A stretch of DNA of 64,000 nt, taken from contig NZ_JADFBX010000006.1 of assembly GCF_015223055.1 (NCBI RefSeq), forward strand, positions 248,001 through 312,000, written 5' to 3'. The notes under the pieces were generated by a model. It was given only the letters and a program-made list of their open reading frames with translations. It did not search any database and was not told the DNA's origin. The position numbers were made by a program, and so were the translations under genes. The DNA is from Pedobacter sp. MC2016-24 (GTDB taxonomy: Bacteria > Bacteroidota > Bacteroidia > Sphingobacteriales > Sphingobacteriaceae). Shown in pieces: positions 8,649 through 16,794 of the stretch. Within the stretch, counting starts at the first letter, position 1, and each line of letters opens with the position of its first letter.

Positions 8649-9896
8649 ATGGAATCAATTGAACAGCAATTAATCAATGCGAAAAACGCAAAGTTGGCCA
8701 TCGCCTCGCTAAGTGACCTGGATAAAAAAAAGCTGATTTATGCGCTTGCTGATGTGATCAAAGCAAATTCCGCAGAGATTATTAATGAAAATCTTAAAGA
8801 TCTTGTGAAATTATCAGATACTGATCCGAAGAAAGACCGGTTATTACTTGATGAGTCCCGGATTCAAAGCCTGGCCAACAGTTTGATCGATGTCGCTAAT
8901 TTGCCCGACCCGACCAATCAGATCCTGTCTACCAAAACCCTGGATAACGGTCTTTTTGTACAAAAGAAAACGGTGCCCATAGGTATTGTTGGTGTAATCT
9001 ATGAGTCCAGGCCCAATGTGACCATTGATGTCGCTTCATTGTGCATCAGATCTGGCAATGTTTGCCTTTTGCGCGGCGGACAAGACGCTTTTCACACCAA
9101 TACCTGCATCGTATCCCTGATTCAACAAGTGTTGATAGAACAGGGACTGGATAAAAATGTAGTTCAGCAATTACCTGCGGACAGAAAATACATCCTGGAG
9201 ATTTTACAAGCCGAGAAATACATCGATGTAATCATTCCACGCGGATCCAATCAACTTATTGAATTTGTGCGTAAAAATGCCTTGGTACCTGTTATTGAAA
9301 CGGGCGCTGGAGTATGCCATACCTATGTCGAAAAAACAGCAAAATTGGAAACAGCGGCGACAATTGTACTCAATGCGAAAGTATCAAGACCGTCAGTTTG
9401 CAATGCTTTGGATACTGTGCTGGTCGATAGTGCCATTGCCCAATCCTTTCTGGAAATCCTGGGTCCGCTACTAGCTAAGCATAAGGTAGAAATATTTGCT
9501 GATCAGGAAGCTTACCAGCTATTGAAAGCTTTAAACTATCCCCATCTTCAAGCTGCAACGGCGGCGGACTTTGGTCGGGAATTTCTTGATTATAAATGTT
9601 CTGTGAAATTGGTGGACGGGCCGGATGAGGCATTAGCGCACATATCCGAATTTTCTTCAAAACATTCTGAGGCCATCTTAACGGAAAATGCAACCATCGC
9701 GGAAAAATTTCTGGATGCTGTGGATGCCGCTGTAGTTTATCTCAATGCTTCAACACGGTTTACCGATGGGCAGGTATTTGGTTTGGGTGCAGAAATTGGA
9801 ATCTCTACCCAGAAATTACACGCCAGGGGGCCTTTTGCACTTGAAAAACTGGTGACCGAGAAATGGGTGGTGAAAGGCAGTGGTCAGATTCGTTAG
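8649..9896 (+). CDS. proA: Gamma-glutamyl phosphate reductase
   Basis: Reduces gamma-glutamyl phosphate with NADPH to glutamate-5-semialdehyde (EC 1.2.1.41), second step of proline synthesis. The 415-residue length matches the family. The signature GVIYESRPNVTIDVASLC, the RGGQDAFHTN loop and the VIETGAGVCHTYVEK block are all visible. The catalytic cysteine region is degenerate-looking around PSVCNALDTVLV, where ProA proteins have it. The C-terminus RFTDGQVFGLGAEIGIST is also characteristic. It directly follows proB. Confidence 0.95.
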   Translation: MESIEQQLINAKNAKLAIASLSDLDKKKLIYALADVIKANSAEIINENLKDLVKLSDTDPKKDRLLLDESRIQSLANSLIDVANLPDPTNQILSTKTLDNGLFVQKKTVPIGIVGVIYESRPNVTIDVASLCIRSGNVCLLRGGQDAFHTNTCIVSLIQQVLIEQGLDKNVVQQLPADRKYILEILQAEKYIDVIIPRGSNQLIEFVRKNALVPVIETGAGVCHTYVEKTAKLETAATIVLNAKVSRPSVCNALDTVLVDSAIAQSFLEILGPLLAKHKVEIFADQEAYQLLKALNYPHLQAATAADFGREFLDYKCSVKLVDGPDEALAHISEFSSKHSEAILTENATIAEKFLDAVDAAVVYLNASTRFTDGQVFGLGAEIGISTQKLHARGPFALEKLVTEKWVVKGSGQIR

Positions 9897-9914
9897 TGCT
9901 TAGTATGGTAAGCC

Positions 9915-9956
9915 ATTGTGTTGGATTTCCCCTTTTTGGGGAAATTATTGGACAAT
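9915..9956 (+). terminator. Hairpin after proBA
   Basis: An 8-bp perfect stem (9925-9932 with 9938-9945) and a T5 loop are enclosed by an outer 5-bp pair (9915-9919 with 9952-9956). A T-rich stretch follows. It is a plausible but not classical terminator, 18 bp after the proA stop. Confidence 0.45.
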
Positions 9957-10063
9957 AGTTTTCCATTTTTGAAGTACAGCTTTAGTTTTATGACAATAGA
10001 ACGAGTAAGGCAAATTGGTCTGAATTTTGAAATTACTTCCGGTCTGGAATAAATCAAAATGAA

Positions 10064-11143
10064 TTGAACGCGGAAAGTTTACTTAAAATGCTTGAGGTAA
10101 TAAACGGTCAAACTGTTATTTTTTTAAACAGTGATGGTCTTGTCAGCGCATTTAGTTTGAGTGCCCAGCGTTTAACTCTGTACAAGCCTGATGAAATTGT
10201 TGGAAAGCACTTTAGCACTTTTTATCAGCAGGAAGACCTTTCCAACCGCATTCCCGAAGTATTTATGCAGCAGGCAGTAACTGAAGGAACTGCCCAAAAT
10301 GAAGGCTGGCTGCAAAGAAAAGATGCAGAAGTTTTTTGGTCTTATACCTGTATGGCTGCCGAATATGATGAGCGAAAAAGGGTTACAGGCTTTGCATTGC
10401 TCATACGGGATGAAACAGAAAAGTATTTATCTAAACAGGTTGTCGATGAGTACATCCGAAAGTTGGCGCTCAAAAAGAAAGAGCTTGATCAATTTGTATA
10501 CATCGCCTCTCACGATTTACAGGAGCCTTTGATCAATGTCCGGAATTTTGTTGAATTGTTCCGCATGGAATATCTGGAATCTTTTGATCAAGATGCACAT
10601 TTGTATATGCAGAACATCGATGCGGCCACAGAAAAAATGCGGAACCTCATCAAAGGCTTATTGGATCATTCCAGGTTGAGTATAGACCAGACTAAGGTTG
10701 TTATCGACTGTAACTCACTTATGAACGATTTGCTACCACGCCTATCCGGCGTCATCAAATCAAAGGGAGCCAGAATTCACTATGCCAATTTACCGGTACT
10801 AAATGGTTTTGAATCTGGTATAAAGCAATTGTTTGGACACCTGATCGGCAATGCGCTGAAATTTTCAAGAGCAGCAGTAAAGCCCAAAATAGAGATTGGA
10901 GCTTTCAAAGAGGGGGATTTCTGGAGGTTCGAATTTTCAGATAACGGGATTGGTATAGAAGATCGTTTTAAGGAGAAAATATTTGTCATGTTTCAGCGCC
11001 TACATGGAGCTGAAATTTATCCGGGCGATGGCGTAGGCTTAACACATTGCCGAAAAATAGTGGAGTTGCATGGGGGGCGAATATGGGTAGAGTCTGTAAT
11101 TGCTGAGGGCAGTAAATTCTGTTTTACGCTAAGCGCGAATTAG
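10064..11143 (+). CDS. PAS-domain sensor histidine kinase
   Basis: A cytoplasmic, soluble sensor kinase of about 359 residues without membrane segments. A PAS domain covers roughly residues 10-125 (MLEVINGQTVIFLNSDG to the LLIRDET strand). The HisKA box has the phosphoacceptor in YIASHDLQEPLINV, of the HDLQEPL subgroup common in Bacteroidota and cyanobacterial phytochromes. The ATPase domain shows LIGNALKFS (N box), FSDNGIGI (G1) and GDGVGLTHCRKI (G2). The start is uncertain: the listed one is TTG, and the ATG at 10088 is an alternative that would remove eight residues; an ATG at 10059 is closed at once by a stop. The response regulator gene follows after 45 bp and is the obvious partner. Confidence 0.88.
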   Translation: MNAESLLKMLEVINGQTVIFLNSDGLVSAFSLSAQRLTLYKPDEIVGKHFSTFYQQEDLSNRIPEVFMQQAVTEGTAQNEGWLQRKDAEVFWSYTCMAAEYDERKRVTGFALLIRDETEKYLSKQVVDEYIRKLALKKKELDQFVYIASHDLQEPLINVRNFVELFRMEYLESFDQDAHLYMQNIDAATEKMRNLIKGLLDHSRLSIDQTKVVIDCNSLMNDLLPRLSGVIKSKGARIHYANLPVLNGFESGIKQLFGHLIGNALKFSRAAVKPKIEIGAFKEGDFWRFEFSDNGIGIEDRFKEKIFVMFQRLHGAEIYPGDGVGLTHCRKIVELHGGRIWVESVIAEGSKFCFTLSAN

Positions 11144-11188
11144 GGTTTAGTTTCATGATTGTTAACGCCAAATATAAATGTATTAAAC

Positions 11189-11629
11189 ATGAAGAAATAT
11201 AAAGATCTTGATCGGATATTGCTAATTGATGATGACATGGCTACAAATTTTATTCATCGTAAAATTGTAGAAAATTCGAGTATCCAGGTCGATGTCAAAG
11301 CAATCACATCTGCGAAGGAAGCCTTAGATTACCTCACCTGCTCTGGTGTATACGTAAATAATGACCAGGTTTTAAATGCAGGAATTATATTTCTGGACAT
11401 CAATATGCCGGGTATGAATGGCTGGGATTTTATGGAGGAATATAAAAACCTGGATGAAAAAAAACGGGCAAGAATTGTTGTGGTCATGTTAACCACTTCG
11501 TTGAACCCAGATGATCAGGCAACTGCCGCTAAATTTAAAGATATCGCTACTTATTTATCCAAACCTTTAAATGCAGCAGCAGTCGCGCGAATTGCTGATC
11601 AATATTTTAAAGAAATTACAACGGAATGA
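11189..11629 (+). CDS. CheY-like single-domain response regulator
   Basis: A 146-residue receiver domain without output domain, like cyanobacterial Rcp1. The acidic pair is in ILLIDDD, the phosphoacceptor aspartate in FLDINMPGMNGW, the threonine in VVMLTTS and the lysine in YLSKPL. An upstream TTG at 11159 keeps the frame open, but the ATG at 11189 gives the standard N-terminus. It is placed just behind a HDLQEPL-type histidine kinase, so a phosphorelay between the two is inferred. Its stop is 9 bp from the convergent phosphohexomutase stop. Confidence 0.9.
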   Translation: MKKYKDLDRILLIDDDMATNFIHRKIVENSSIQVDVKAITSAKEALDYLTCSGVYVNNDQVLNAGIIFLDINMPGMNGWDFMEEYKNLDEKKRARIVVVMLTTSLNPDDQATAAKFKDIATYLSKPLNAAAVARIADQYFKEITTE

Positions 11630-11656
11630 TCCGGAGCTTAAGCTTCCAGATCATTC
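11624..11656. terminator. Bidirectional hairpin spanning two convergent stop codons
   Basis: Outer arms 11624-11631 and 11649-11656 pair perfectly over 8 bp, and inner GGA-GCTT/AAGC-TCC pairs add about 7 bp with small bulges. The structure contains the last codons of both convergent genes. There is no clear T run. Confidence 0.4.
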
Positions 11657-13371
11657 ATAACAGCTTTAATTTTACTTCCCAGTTCTGCATCTACTGATTT
11701 GAAATCAGATTTGTGCTTCAAGGGAGCATTTACACTGCAATAGAATTTAATTTTAGGTTCCGTTCCAGATGGGCGGGCAGATACAATACTTCCGTCTTCA
11801 GTGATAAATTGAAGTACATCAGATTTAGGAAGTTCAAGTGCTGTTTTTGAACCTGTTTTTAAGTCTGTTTCTACGCCAAGTTCATAGTCTTTTAAAGTTG
11901 CGATTTTAGATCCACCAAGTGTTACAGGTGGGGTACTCCTGAATTTTTCCATCATTGCTTTGATTTCCTCCGCACCGGTTTTACCTTTTTTGGTGATTGA
12001 CACGAGTTCTTCTTTATAGAGTCCGTAAGTTACATACATATCCAATAGCGCATCATATAAGCTACTGCCTTTATCTTTGTAAAATGCCGTCATTTCTGCA
12101 ATAAAAGCACAGGAAACAATAGCATCTTTGTCCCTTACCAGGTCGCCGATTAAATAGCCATAACTCTCTTCACCACCGCCGATAAAGGTTTCTTTACCTT
12201 CCAGTTGAGTCATCAGCTGCCCAATCCATTTAAATCCGGTTAAAGTATTATAGAATTTTACCTTTTTCTCATTGGCAATAGCCTCAATCAGGTTAGAAGT
12301 TACAATGGTTTTAACAATGTATTCATTTCCAGTTAGTTTTCCTTTTTCTTGCCATGCCGTAAGCAGGTAATGAATCAACAAGCTACCGGTCTGATTTCCA
12401 TTCAGCAAAACAAATTCTCCATCATTGTTTTTAACGGCAATACCTACACGGTCTGCGTCCGGGTCAGTCGCCAAAACCAGATCCGCATCGATATCCTGTG
12501 CTTTTTTCAAAGCAAGGGTCAAGGCTTCTTTTTCTTCGGGGTTTGGATACACTACGGTAGGGAAGTTGCCATCAGGTTTGCTTTGTTCTTCCACAAGGGT
12601 CAAGTTGCTAAAGCCAAATTGTGCAAGCGCTTTTGGAACCAGGGTAATTCCTGTGCCATGAATTGGCGAATAAACAATTTTTAAATTCGTCTGACGGGCA
12701 ATAGCTTCTGGAGATACTGATAATGCAGTGATTTTATCCAGGTAAAGCTGGTCAATTTCTTCGCCGATCAAACTGATCAATTCGTCTGCACGGTCAAATT
12801 TAACTTCGTCGATGCTTTTAATTTTGGCTACTTCGTCCATGACAAGGCTATCATCAGGAGCGGTGAATTGTCCGCCGTCTACGCCGTATGCTTTATAACC
12901 ATTGTATTCTTTTGGGTTGTGTGAGGCTGTTAACATGACCCCACTTTTACATCCCAGTTGGCGGATGGCAAAAGAAAGTTCCGGTGTAGGTCGCAGTTCC
13001 TTGAAAAAATAAACCTGTATGCCATTTGCAGAAAATACATCAGCTGTGATTTTCGCGAAGTAATCTGAGTTGTTGCGGCTATCGTGAGCTATAGCTACTT
13101 TAATTTCCTGGCCTGGATATTTTTTGTTCAGGTAATTTGCCAGTCCCTGAGTTGCGGTACCAATCGTATACTTGTTGATCCGGTTTGAGCCAGGTCCCAT
13201 GATGCCACGCAATCCGCCGGTTCCAAATTCTAAATTTCTATAAAATGAATCCGTAAGCTCAGTATAAGATTCTGCATCTAATAAACTTTGAATTTCTGCT
13301 TTAGTCTTTGTGTCGTAATTGCCGTTAAGCCACTCATTTATAGTGCTTAAGGTCGCTGGTTCTAATTGCAT
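11638..13371 (-). CDS. Alpha-D-phosphohexomutase (phosphoglucomutase/phosphomannomutase)
   Basis: A complete 577-residue mutase interconverting hexose 1- and 6-phosphates through a phosphoserine intermediate. Four domain signatures are visible in order: the phosphoserine loop TASHNPKEYNGYK, the Mg-binding loop DPDADRVGIAV, the sugar-binding GGEESYGYL and the phosphate-binding SARPSGTEPKIKFY. The GGEESYGYL form and the length near 570-580 are those of the bacterial PgcA-type phosphoglucomutases. Glucose, mannose and possibly phosphopentose specificity cannot be separated from sequence alone. It stands alone and is divergent from lysC. Confidence 0.92.
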   Translation of the reverse strand: MQLEPATLSTINEWLNGNYDTKTKAEIQSLLDAESYTELTDSFYRNLEFGTGGLRGIMGPGSNRINKYTIGTATQGLANYLNKKYPGQEIKVAIAHDSRNNSDYFAKITADVFSANGIQVYFFKELRPTPELSFAIRQLGCKSGVMLTASHNPKEYNGYKAYGVDGGQFTAPDDSLVMDEVAKIKSIDEVKFDRADELISLIGEEIDQLYLDKITALSVSPEAIARQTNLKIVYSPIHGTGITLVPKALAQFGFSNLTLVEEQSKPDGNFPTVVYPNPEEKEALTLALKKAQDIDADLVLATDPDADRVGIAVKNNDGEFVLLNGNQTGSLLIHYLLTAWQEKGKLTGNEYIVKTIVTSNLIEAIANEKKVKFYNTLTGFKWIGQLMTQLEGKETFIGGGEESYGYLIGDLVRDKDAIVSCAFIAEMTAFYKDKGSSLYDALLDMYVTYGLYKEELVSITKKGKTGAEEIKAMMEKFRSTPPVTLGGSKIATLKDYELGVETDLKTGSKTALELPKSDVLQFITEDGSIVSARPSGTEPKIKFYCSVNAPLKHKSDFKSVDAELGSKIKAVMNDLEA

Positions 13372-13676
13372 ATATTAAGATATCGGTTTTGTATTTTTCT
13401 CCTCTTTAACAAATAATTGGGCGCTAAGTTTTGATTTACGGTAACACACTGATATTTGTCCAAATTTTATTTCGTCAATTTTGCACTTATTATGCGCTAT
13501 TTATTTAAATTCACGCCAAAATGCAAGTATATAACCATTTTAGCTAAATATAAATACTTGCAGCAAATAAATATAGCTTTTATGAGCTTTTAACCTTAAA
13601 AAAATAAATTATTACCATTAATAGCTATTGCACCTGGTGTAATGGTTACCAGACCACTAAAAACAATATAAAAATT
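13372..13676. promoter_or_regulatory. 305-bp divergent regulatory region before lysC
   Basis: No gene is seen here. Two inverted repeats stand out. One is perfect over 9 bp with a 23-nt spacer (13522-13530 with 13554-13562). The second has 7-bp arms (13614-13620 with 13640-13646) and lies in what would be the lysC leader. A nine-codon frame starts at 13642 and ends at 13671, just before lysC, but shows no run of regulatory codons. No lysine riboswitch consensus was recognised. Confidence 0.45.
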
Positions 13677-14990
13677 ATGAAAGTATTAAAGTTTGGAGGT
13701 ACTTCTGTAGGAAGCCCTGAGCGGATGAAAAAATTGCTGGACATCATCAATCCGGCAGAAGAACAAATTGTCGTATTATCAGCGGTGTCTGGTACTACCA
13801 ATAGTTTAGTAGAGATTTCAGCCAAACTTTTAAAGGAAGATAAACAGGTGGCGTTAAGCTTAATTAACGCATTGCACCAAAAATATAATGAATTTGTTGT
13901 TGAACTTTTAGCAGAAGGCGAATTCCGTGCGCAGGGACAGGAAGTGGTGGATTATCACTTTGGCTTTTTAAATACGCTGGCTAACGATATTTTTACTCCC
14001 GTTGAGGAGAAAGTTGTATTGGCACAGGGAGAGCTATTGTCTACTACATTGTACCACATTTATTTGAAGTCTATAGGCGTACCTTCTGTATTGCTGCCGG
14101 CGCTTGACTTTATGAAGATTGATGAGGACAATGAACCTGATGTTCCATTCTCTACCAAAAATCTGGGACCACTTTTAGCACAGCACAAAGGAAATAACCT
14201 GTTCATTACCCAGGGATTCATCTGCAGGAACAGTTTTGGGGAAGTAGATAACTTGCGTCGCGGTGGAAGCGACTATACTGCATCACTGATTGGTGCTGCT
14301 ATTATGGCTGAGGAAGTTCAGATCTGGACGGATATCGACGGAATGCACAATAACGATCCACGTATTGTAAAGGGGACGAAACCCATTTCGCACTTGTCAT
14401 TTGACGAAGCTGCTGAGCTTGCTTATTTTGGTGCAAAAATTCTGCACCCGCAATCTGTTTTTCCAGCTCAGAAATACAAGATCCCGGTTAGGTTATTGAA
14501 TACCATGGAGCCTCAGGCTGCTGGAACGTTGATTTCCGTTAATAGTGAAAAAGGAAAAATCAAATCTATCGCAGCCAAAGATGGCATCACCGCTATAAAA
14601 ATTCACTCCAGCAGGATGTTACTGGCTTACGGTTTCTTAAGAAGGGTGTTTGAGATATTTGAAAGGTATAAAACACCAATCGATATGATCACCACTTCTG
14701 AAGTTGCCGTTTCTTTAACCATTGATTACTTAGATAACCTGGATAAAATTGTCGAAGAGCTTCATGCTTTTGGATCTGTCGAGATTGATAAGGACCAAAG
14801 TATTGTTTGCGTAGTAGGTGATTTCAGTGCCGAAAAACATGGTTATGCTGCTAGGGTACTGGATGCCATCAAACACATCCCCGTGCGCATGATTTCTTAC
14901 GGCGGCAGCAGCTATAACATTTCTTTACTGATCAATACAGGTGACAAAACCGAAGCTTTAAAGAGCTTACATAACAGGTTATTTGAATAA
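13677..14990 (+). CDS. lysC: Aspartate kinase (monofunctional)
   Basis: Phosphorylates L-aspartate at the start of lysine, diaminopimelate, threonine and methionine synthesis (EC 2.7.2.4). The N-terminus MKVLKFGGTSVGSPERM is the aspartokinase signature. The kinase fold continues with LAQGELLST and FICRNSFGEVDNLRRGGSDYTAS, the latter carrying the aspartate-binding block. Two ACT domains fill residues about 300-437 and imply allosteric control by an end product, probably lysine. There is no homoserine dehydrogenase domain. At 437 residues it resembles class III LysC. The next metabolic gene, 190 bp on, is lysA. Confidence 0.95.
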   Translation: MKVLKFGGTSVGSPERMKKLLDIINPAEEQIVVLSAVSGTTNSLVEISAKLLKEDKQVALSLINALHQKYNEFVVELLAEGEFRAQGQEVVDYHFGFLNTLANDIFTPVEEKVVLAQGELLSTTLYHIYLKSIGVPSVLLPALDFMKIDEDNEPDVPFSTKNLGPLLAQHKGNNLFITQGFICRNSFGEVDNLRRGGSDYTASLIGAAIMAEEVQIWTDIDGMHNNDPRIVKGTKPISHLSFDEAAELAYFGAKILHPQSVFPAQKYKIPVRLLNTMEPQAAGTLISVNSEKGKIKSIAAKDGITAIKIHSSRMLLAYGFLRRVFEIFERYKTPIDMITTSEVAVSLTIDYLDNLDKIVEELHAFGSVEIDKDQSIVCVVGDFSAEKHGYAARVLDAIKHIPVRMISYGGSSYNISLLINTGDKTEALKSLHNRLFE

Positions 14991-15003
14991 AAAAGAATAA
15001 GGG

Positions 15004-15180
15004 CTATTTGTGTCTGATCCAGACCAAAATCCCAATAATGATAAAAACGAGTGCGATAAGGATTCTGATTCTTCTATCGTACTCCTTTTTATTGATCTTC
15101 TGGTTTCTAAAATCAATATAGTTGCCCAGTTGAATTAAACCGAGTATAAGTACAAAAAATATAACAAGAAATCTGAACAT
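15004..15180 (-). CDS. Small two-helix membrane protein
   Basis: Not assigned to any family I know. The 58-residue frame starts at ATG (15178-15180) and stops at 15004. It has two hydrophobic segments (residues about 3-20, FRFLVIFFVLILGLIQLG, and 39-55) joined by a charged loop rich in K and R, a shape expected for a small inner-membrane protein. It fills the space between lysC and lysA almost exactly. Its start codon is separated from the lysA start by one base on the opposite strand. Coding status rests on this composition and on the fit in the gap. Confidence 0.6.
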   Translation of the reverse strand: MFRFLVIFFVLILGLIQLGNYIDFRNQKINKKEYDRRIRILIALVFIIIGILVWIRHK

Positions 15181-15181
15181 T

Positions 15182-16333
15182 ATGTTTTCTAATAAAGATA
15201 AAGCGCGATTTGCAAATGTAGAAACTCCTTTCTATTATTACGATCTCGATTTGCTGCAAAAAACTTTAAGTTCTTGTGCTAACGCCGCGAAGGTATATAA
15301 TTTCCATGTGCATTATGCCATGAAAGCAAATTTCAATCCTGCGGTATTGGAAAAAATTAAAGATACCGGGTTTGGTGCCGACTGCGTAAGCGGGGGCGAA
15401 GTAACCCGTGCAGTAGCAGTAGGCTTTAACCACCAGCAAATTGTTTTTGCGGGTGTGGGTAAGTCTGATAAGGAAATTAACGATGCCCTGGATCAGGATA
15501 TCTTCTGCTTCAACGTGGAATCCATTCAGGAACTTGAAGTAATTGATGAACTGGCCGCTAAAAAAGGCAAAAAAGCCAAGGTGGCGATTCGTATCAATCC
15601 AAATGTGGATGCACACACCCACCACAACATCACTACGGGACTGGACGAGAATAAGTTTGGTATCAACTCCTGGGATTTACCTTCCTGCGCAGAAACTTTA
15701 AAAACTGCAGTGAACCTGGAGTTTATTGGTATCCATTTCCACATCGGATCTCAGATTACCAATCTGGATGTTTATAAAAACCTTTGCATTCGTGTCAATG
15801 AATTTGCTACCTGGTTCGAAGAGCGTGGTTTTGCCATCAAAGTGTTAAATGTTGGCGGTGGCTTGGGTATCGATTACCACAATCCTGATCAACAGATTCC
15901 TGATTTTGAAGCATATTTTAAAATATTCAATGATTTCCTGGAAGTGCGAACCAACCAGGAGGTTCATTTTGAGCTTGGACGTGCATTGGTAGGTCAGTGC
16001 TCTTCTTTGATCAGTAAGGTATTGTATGTGAAAAACGGAAAGAAGAAAAATTTCATCATCCTGGATGCTGGTATGACGGAACTGATGCGCCCGGCTTTAT
16101 ACCAGGCTTACCATAAAATTGAAAACATCAGCAGGGCTGAGGAGGATCACAACACCAAATACGATGTTGTCGGGCCAATTTGTGAAAGTACCGATTGCTT
16201 TGGTAAAGAGGTGGAATTGCCGGAAACATCAAGAGGGGATTTAATCGCCTTACGCAGCACCGGAGCTTACGGTGAAGTGATGGCGTCGCATTACAACTTA
16301 CGTGAAAATGTAAATGTATTGCTAAGCGAATAA
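15182..16333 (+). CDS. lysA: Diaminopimelate decarboxylase
   Basis: PLP enzyme of fold III that decarboxylates meso-diaminopimelate to L-lysine (EC 4.1.1.20). The PLP lysine is in FHVHYAMKANFNPAVL near residue 48. Further signatures are the HFHIGSQI block, the GGGLGIDY phosphate loop and the C-terminal ICESTDCFG, which holds the catalytic cysteine and the diaminopimelate-binding residues. DAGMTELMRPALYQAYH is also typical. The 383-residue length is normal for Bacteroidota LysA. It shares the lysine route with lysC upstream. Its promoter must lie within the small gene on the other strand. Confidence 0.96.
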   Translation: MFSNKDKARFANVETPFYYYDLDLLQKTLSSCANAAKVYNFHVHYAMKANFNPAVLEKIKDTGFGADCVSGGEVTRAVAVGFNHQQIVFAGVGKSDKEINDALDQDIFCFNVESIQELEVIDELAAKKGKKAKVAIRINPNVDAHTHHNITTGLDENKFGINSWDLPSCAETLKTAVNLEFIGIHFHIGSQITNLDVYKNLCIRVNEFATWFEERGFAIKVLNVGGGLGIDYHNPDQQIPDFEAYFKIFNDFLEVRTNQEVHFELGRALVGQCSSLISKVLYVKNGKKKNFIILDAGMTELMRPALYQAYHKIENISRAEEDHNTKYDVVGPICESTDCFGKEVELPETSRGDLIALRSTGAYGEVMASHYNLRENVNVLLSE

Positions 16334-16338
16334 GACAT

Positions 16339-16391
16339 TTGGTAATTACATCAGGTGTACTGATGTAATTACCAATATTGTTCTTTTTTAT
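16339..16391 (+). terminator. Strong terminator after lysA
   Basis: A perfect 16-bp stem (16339-16354 with 16360-16375) with a 5-nt loop follows the lysA stop by 5 bp, and a T-rich tract ends near 16391. It also faces the convergent START-like gene. Confidence 0.85.
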
Positions 16392-16409
16392 GGACTGAAA
16401 ACAAGCGGG

Positions 16410-16790
16410 CTATTCTTCAAAAAAGTCTAGCAAGCCACCCAGGAAATATTCATTTAACCCAGTTGTAAAATCTTCAAAATCCTCGTCCGGGATATTGGTT
16501 TGTGCAAATTCCAGTGATGTTCCTTTTTTGTCTGCATGAAATTTAATGGTTACGATAGAAGGCTCACCTTCTTCACCAAAATACCATTGCTGTACGATCT
16601 TTTTGCCGTACTCAAATTCCAGATTTTTCCCTACAATATCGCCATCCCAGAAAGAGAATTCTGTGCCGGGTTCTTCCGTAAATTCAACCTCCGCGCCAGT
16701 CCACAGTTTAATGCTTTGGGCCTTCGTCATGGCGAGGTATACCTCCTCAGGAGGAGCGGGAATGTAATGGTACTTTTTAAAATTTTTCAT
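16410..16790 (-). CDS. SRPBCC (START/AHSA1-like) domain protein
   Basis: A 126-residue one-domain protein with the helix-grip fold pattern of the AHSA1/SRPBCC group: an N-terminal strand MKNFKKYHYIPAPPEEVYLAMT, a middle beta-sheet with EFSFWDGDIVGKNLEFE, and a final helix TTGLNEYFLGGLLDFFEE. Members bind hydrophobic ligands or act as chaperone partners, but no ligand can be named here. The open frame extends six codons upstream, but that would overlap the previous gene; the ATG at 16790 lies 4 nt after the acyl-CoA dehydrogenase stop. The two genes are therefore one operon. Confidence 0.85.
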   Translation of the reverse strand: MKNFKKYHYIPAPPEEVYLAMTKAQSIKLWTGAEVEFTEEPGTEFSFWDGDIVGKNLEFEYGKKIVQQWYFGEEGEPSIVTIKFHADKKGTSLEFAQTNIPDEDFEDFTTGLNEYFLGGLLDFFEE

Positions 16791-16794
16791 CTTT

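Noticed and set aside
9990..10052. Short plus-strand frame of 20 codons before the histidine kinase
   Set aside because: No promoter, composition or domain support; could be chance in an intergenic stretch.
13642..13671. Nine-codon frame just before lysC as a leader peptide
   Set aside because: It contains one Thr codon pair at most and no run of Lys codons, so there is no sign of attenuation.
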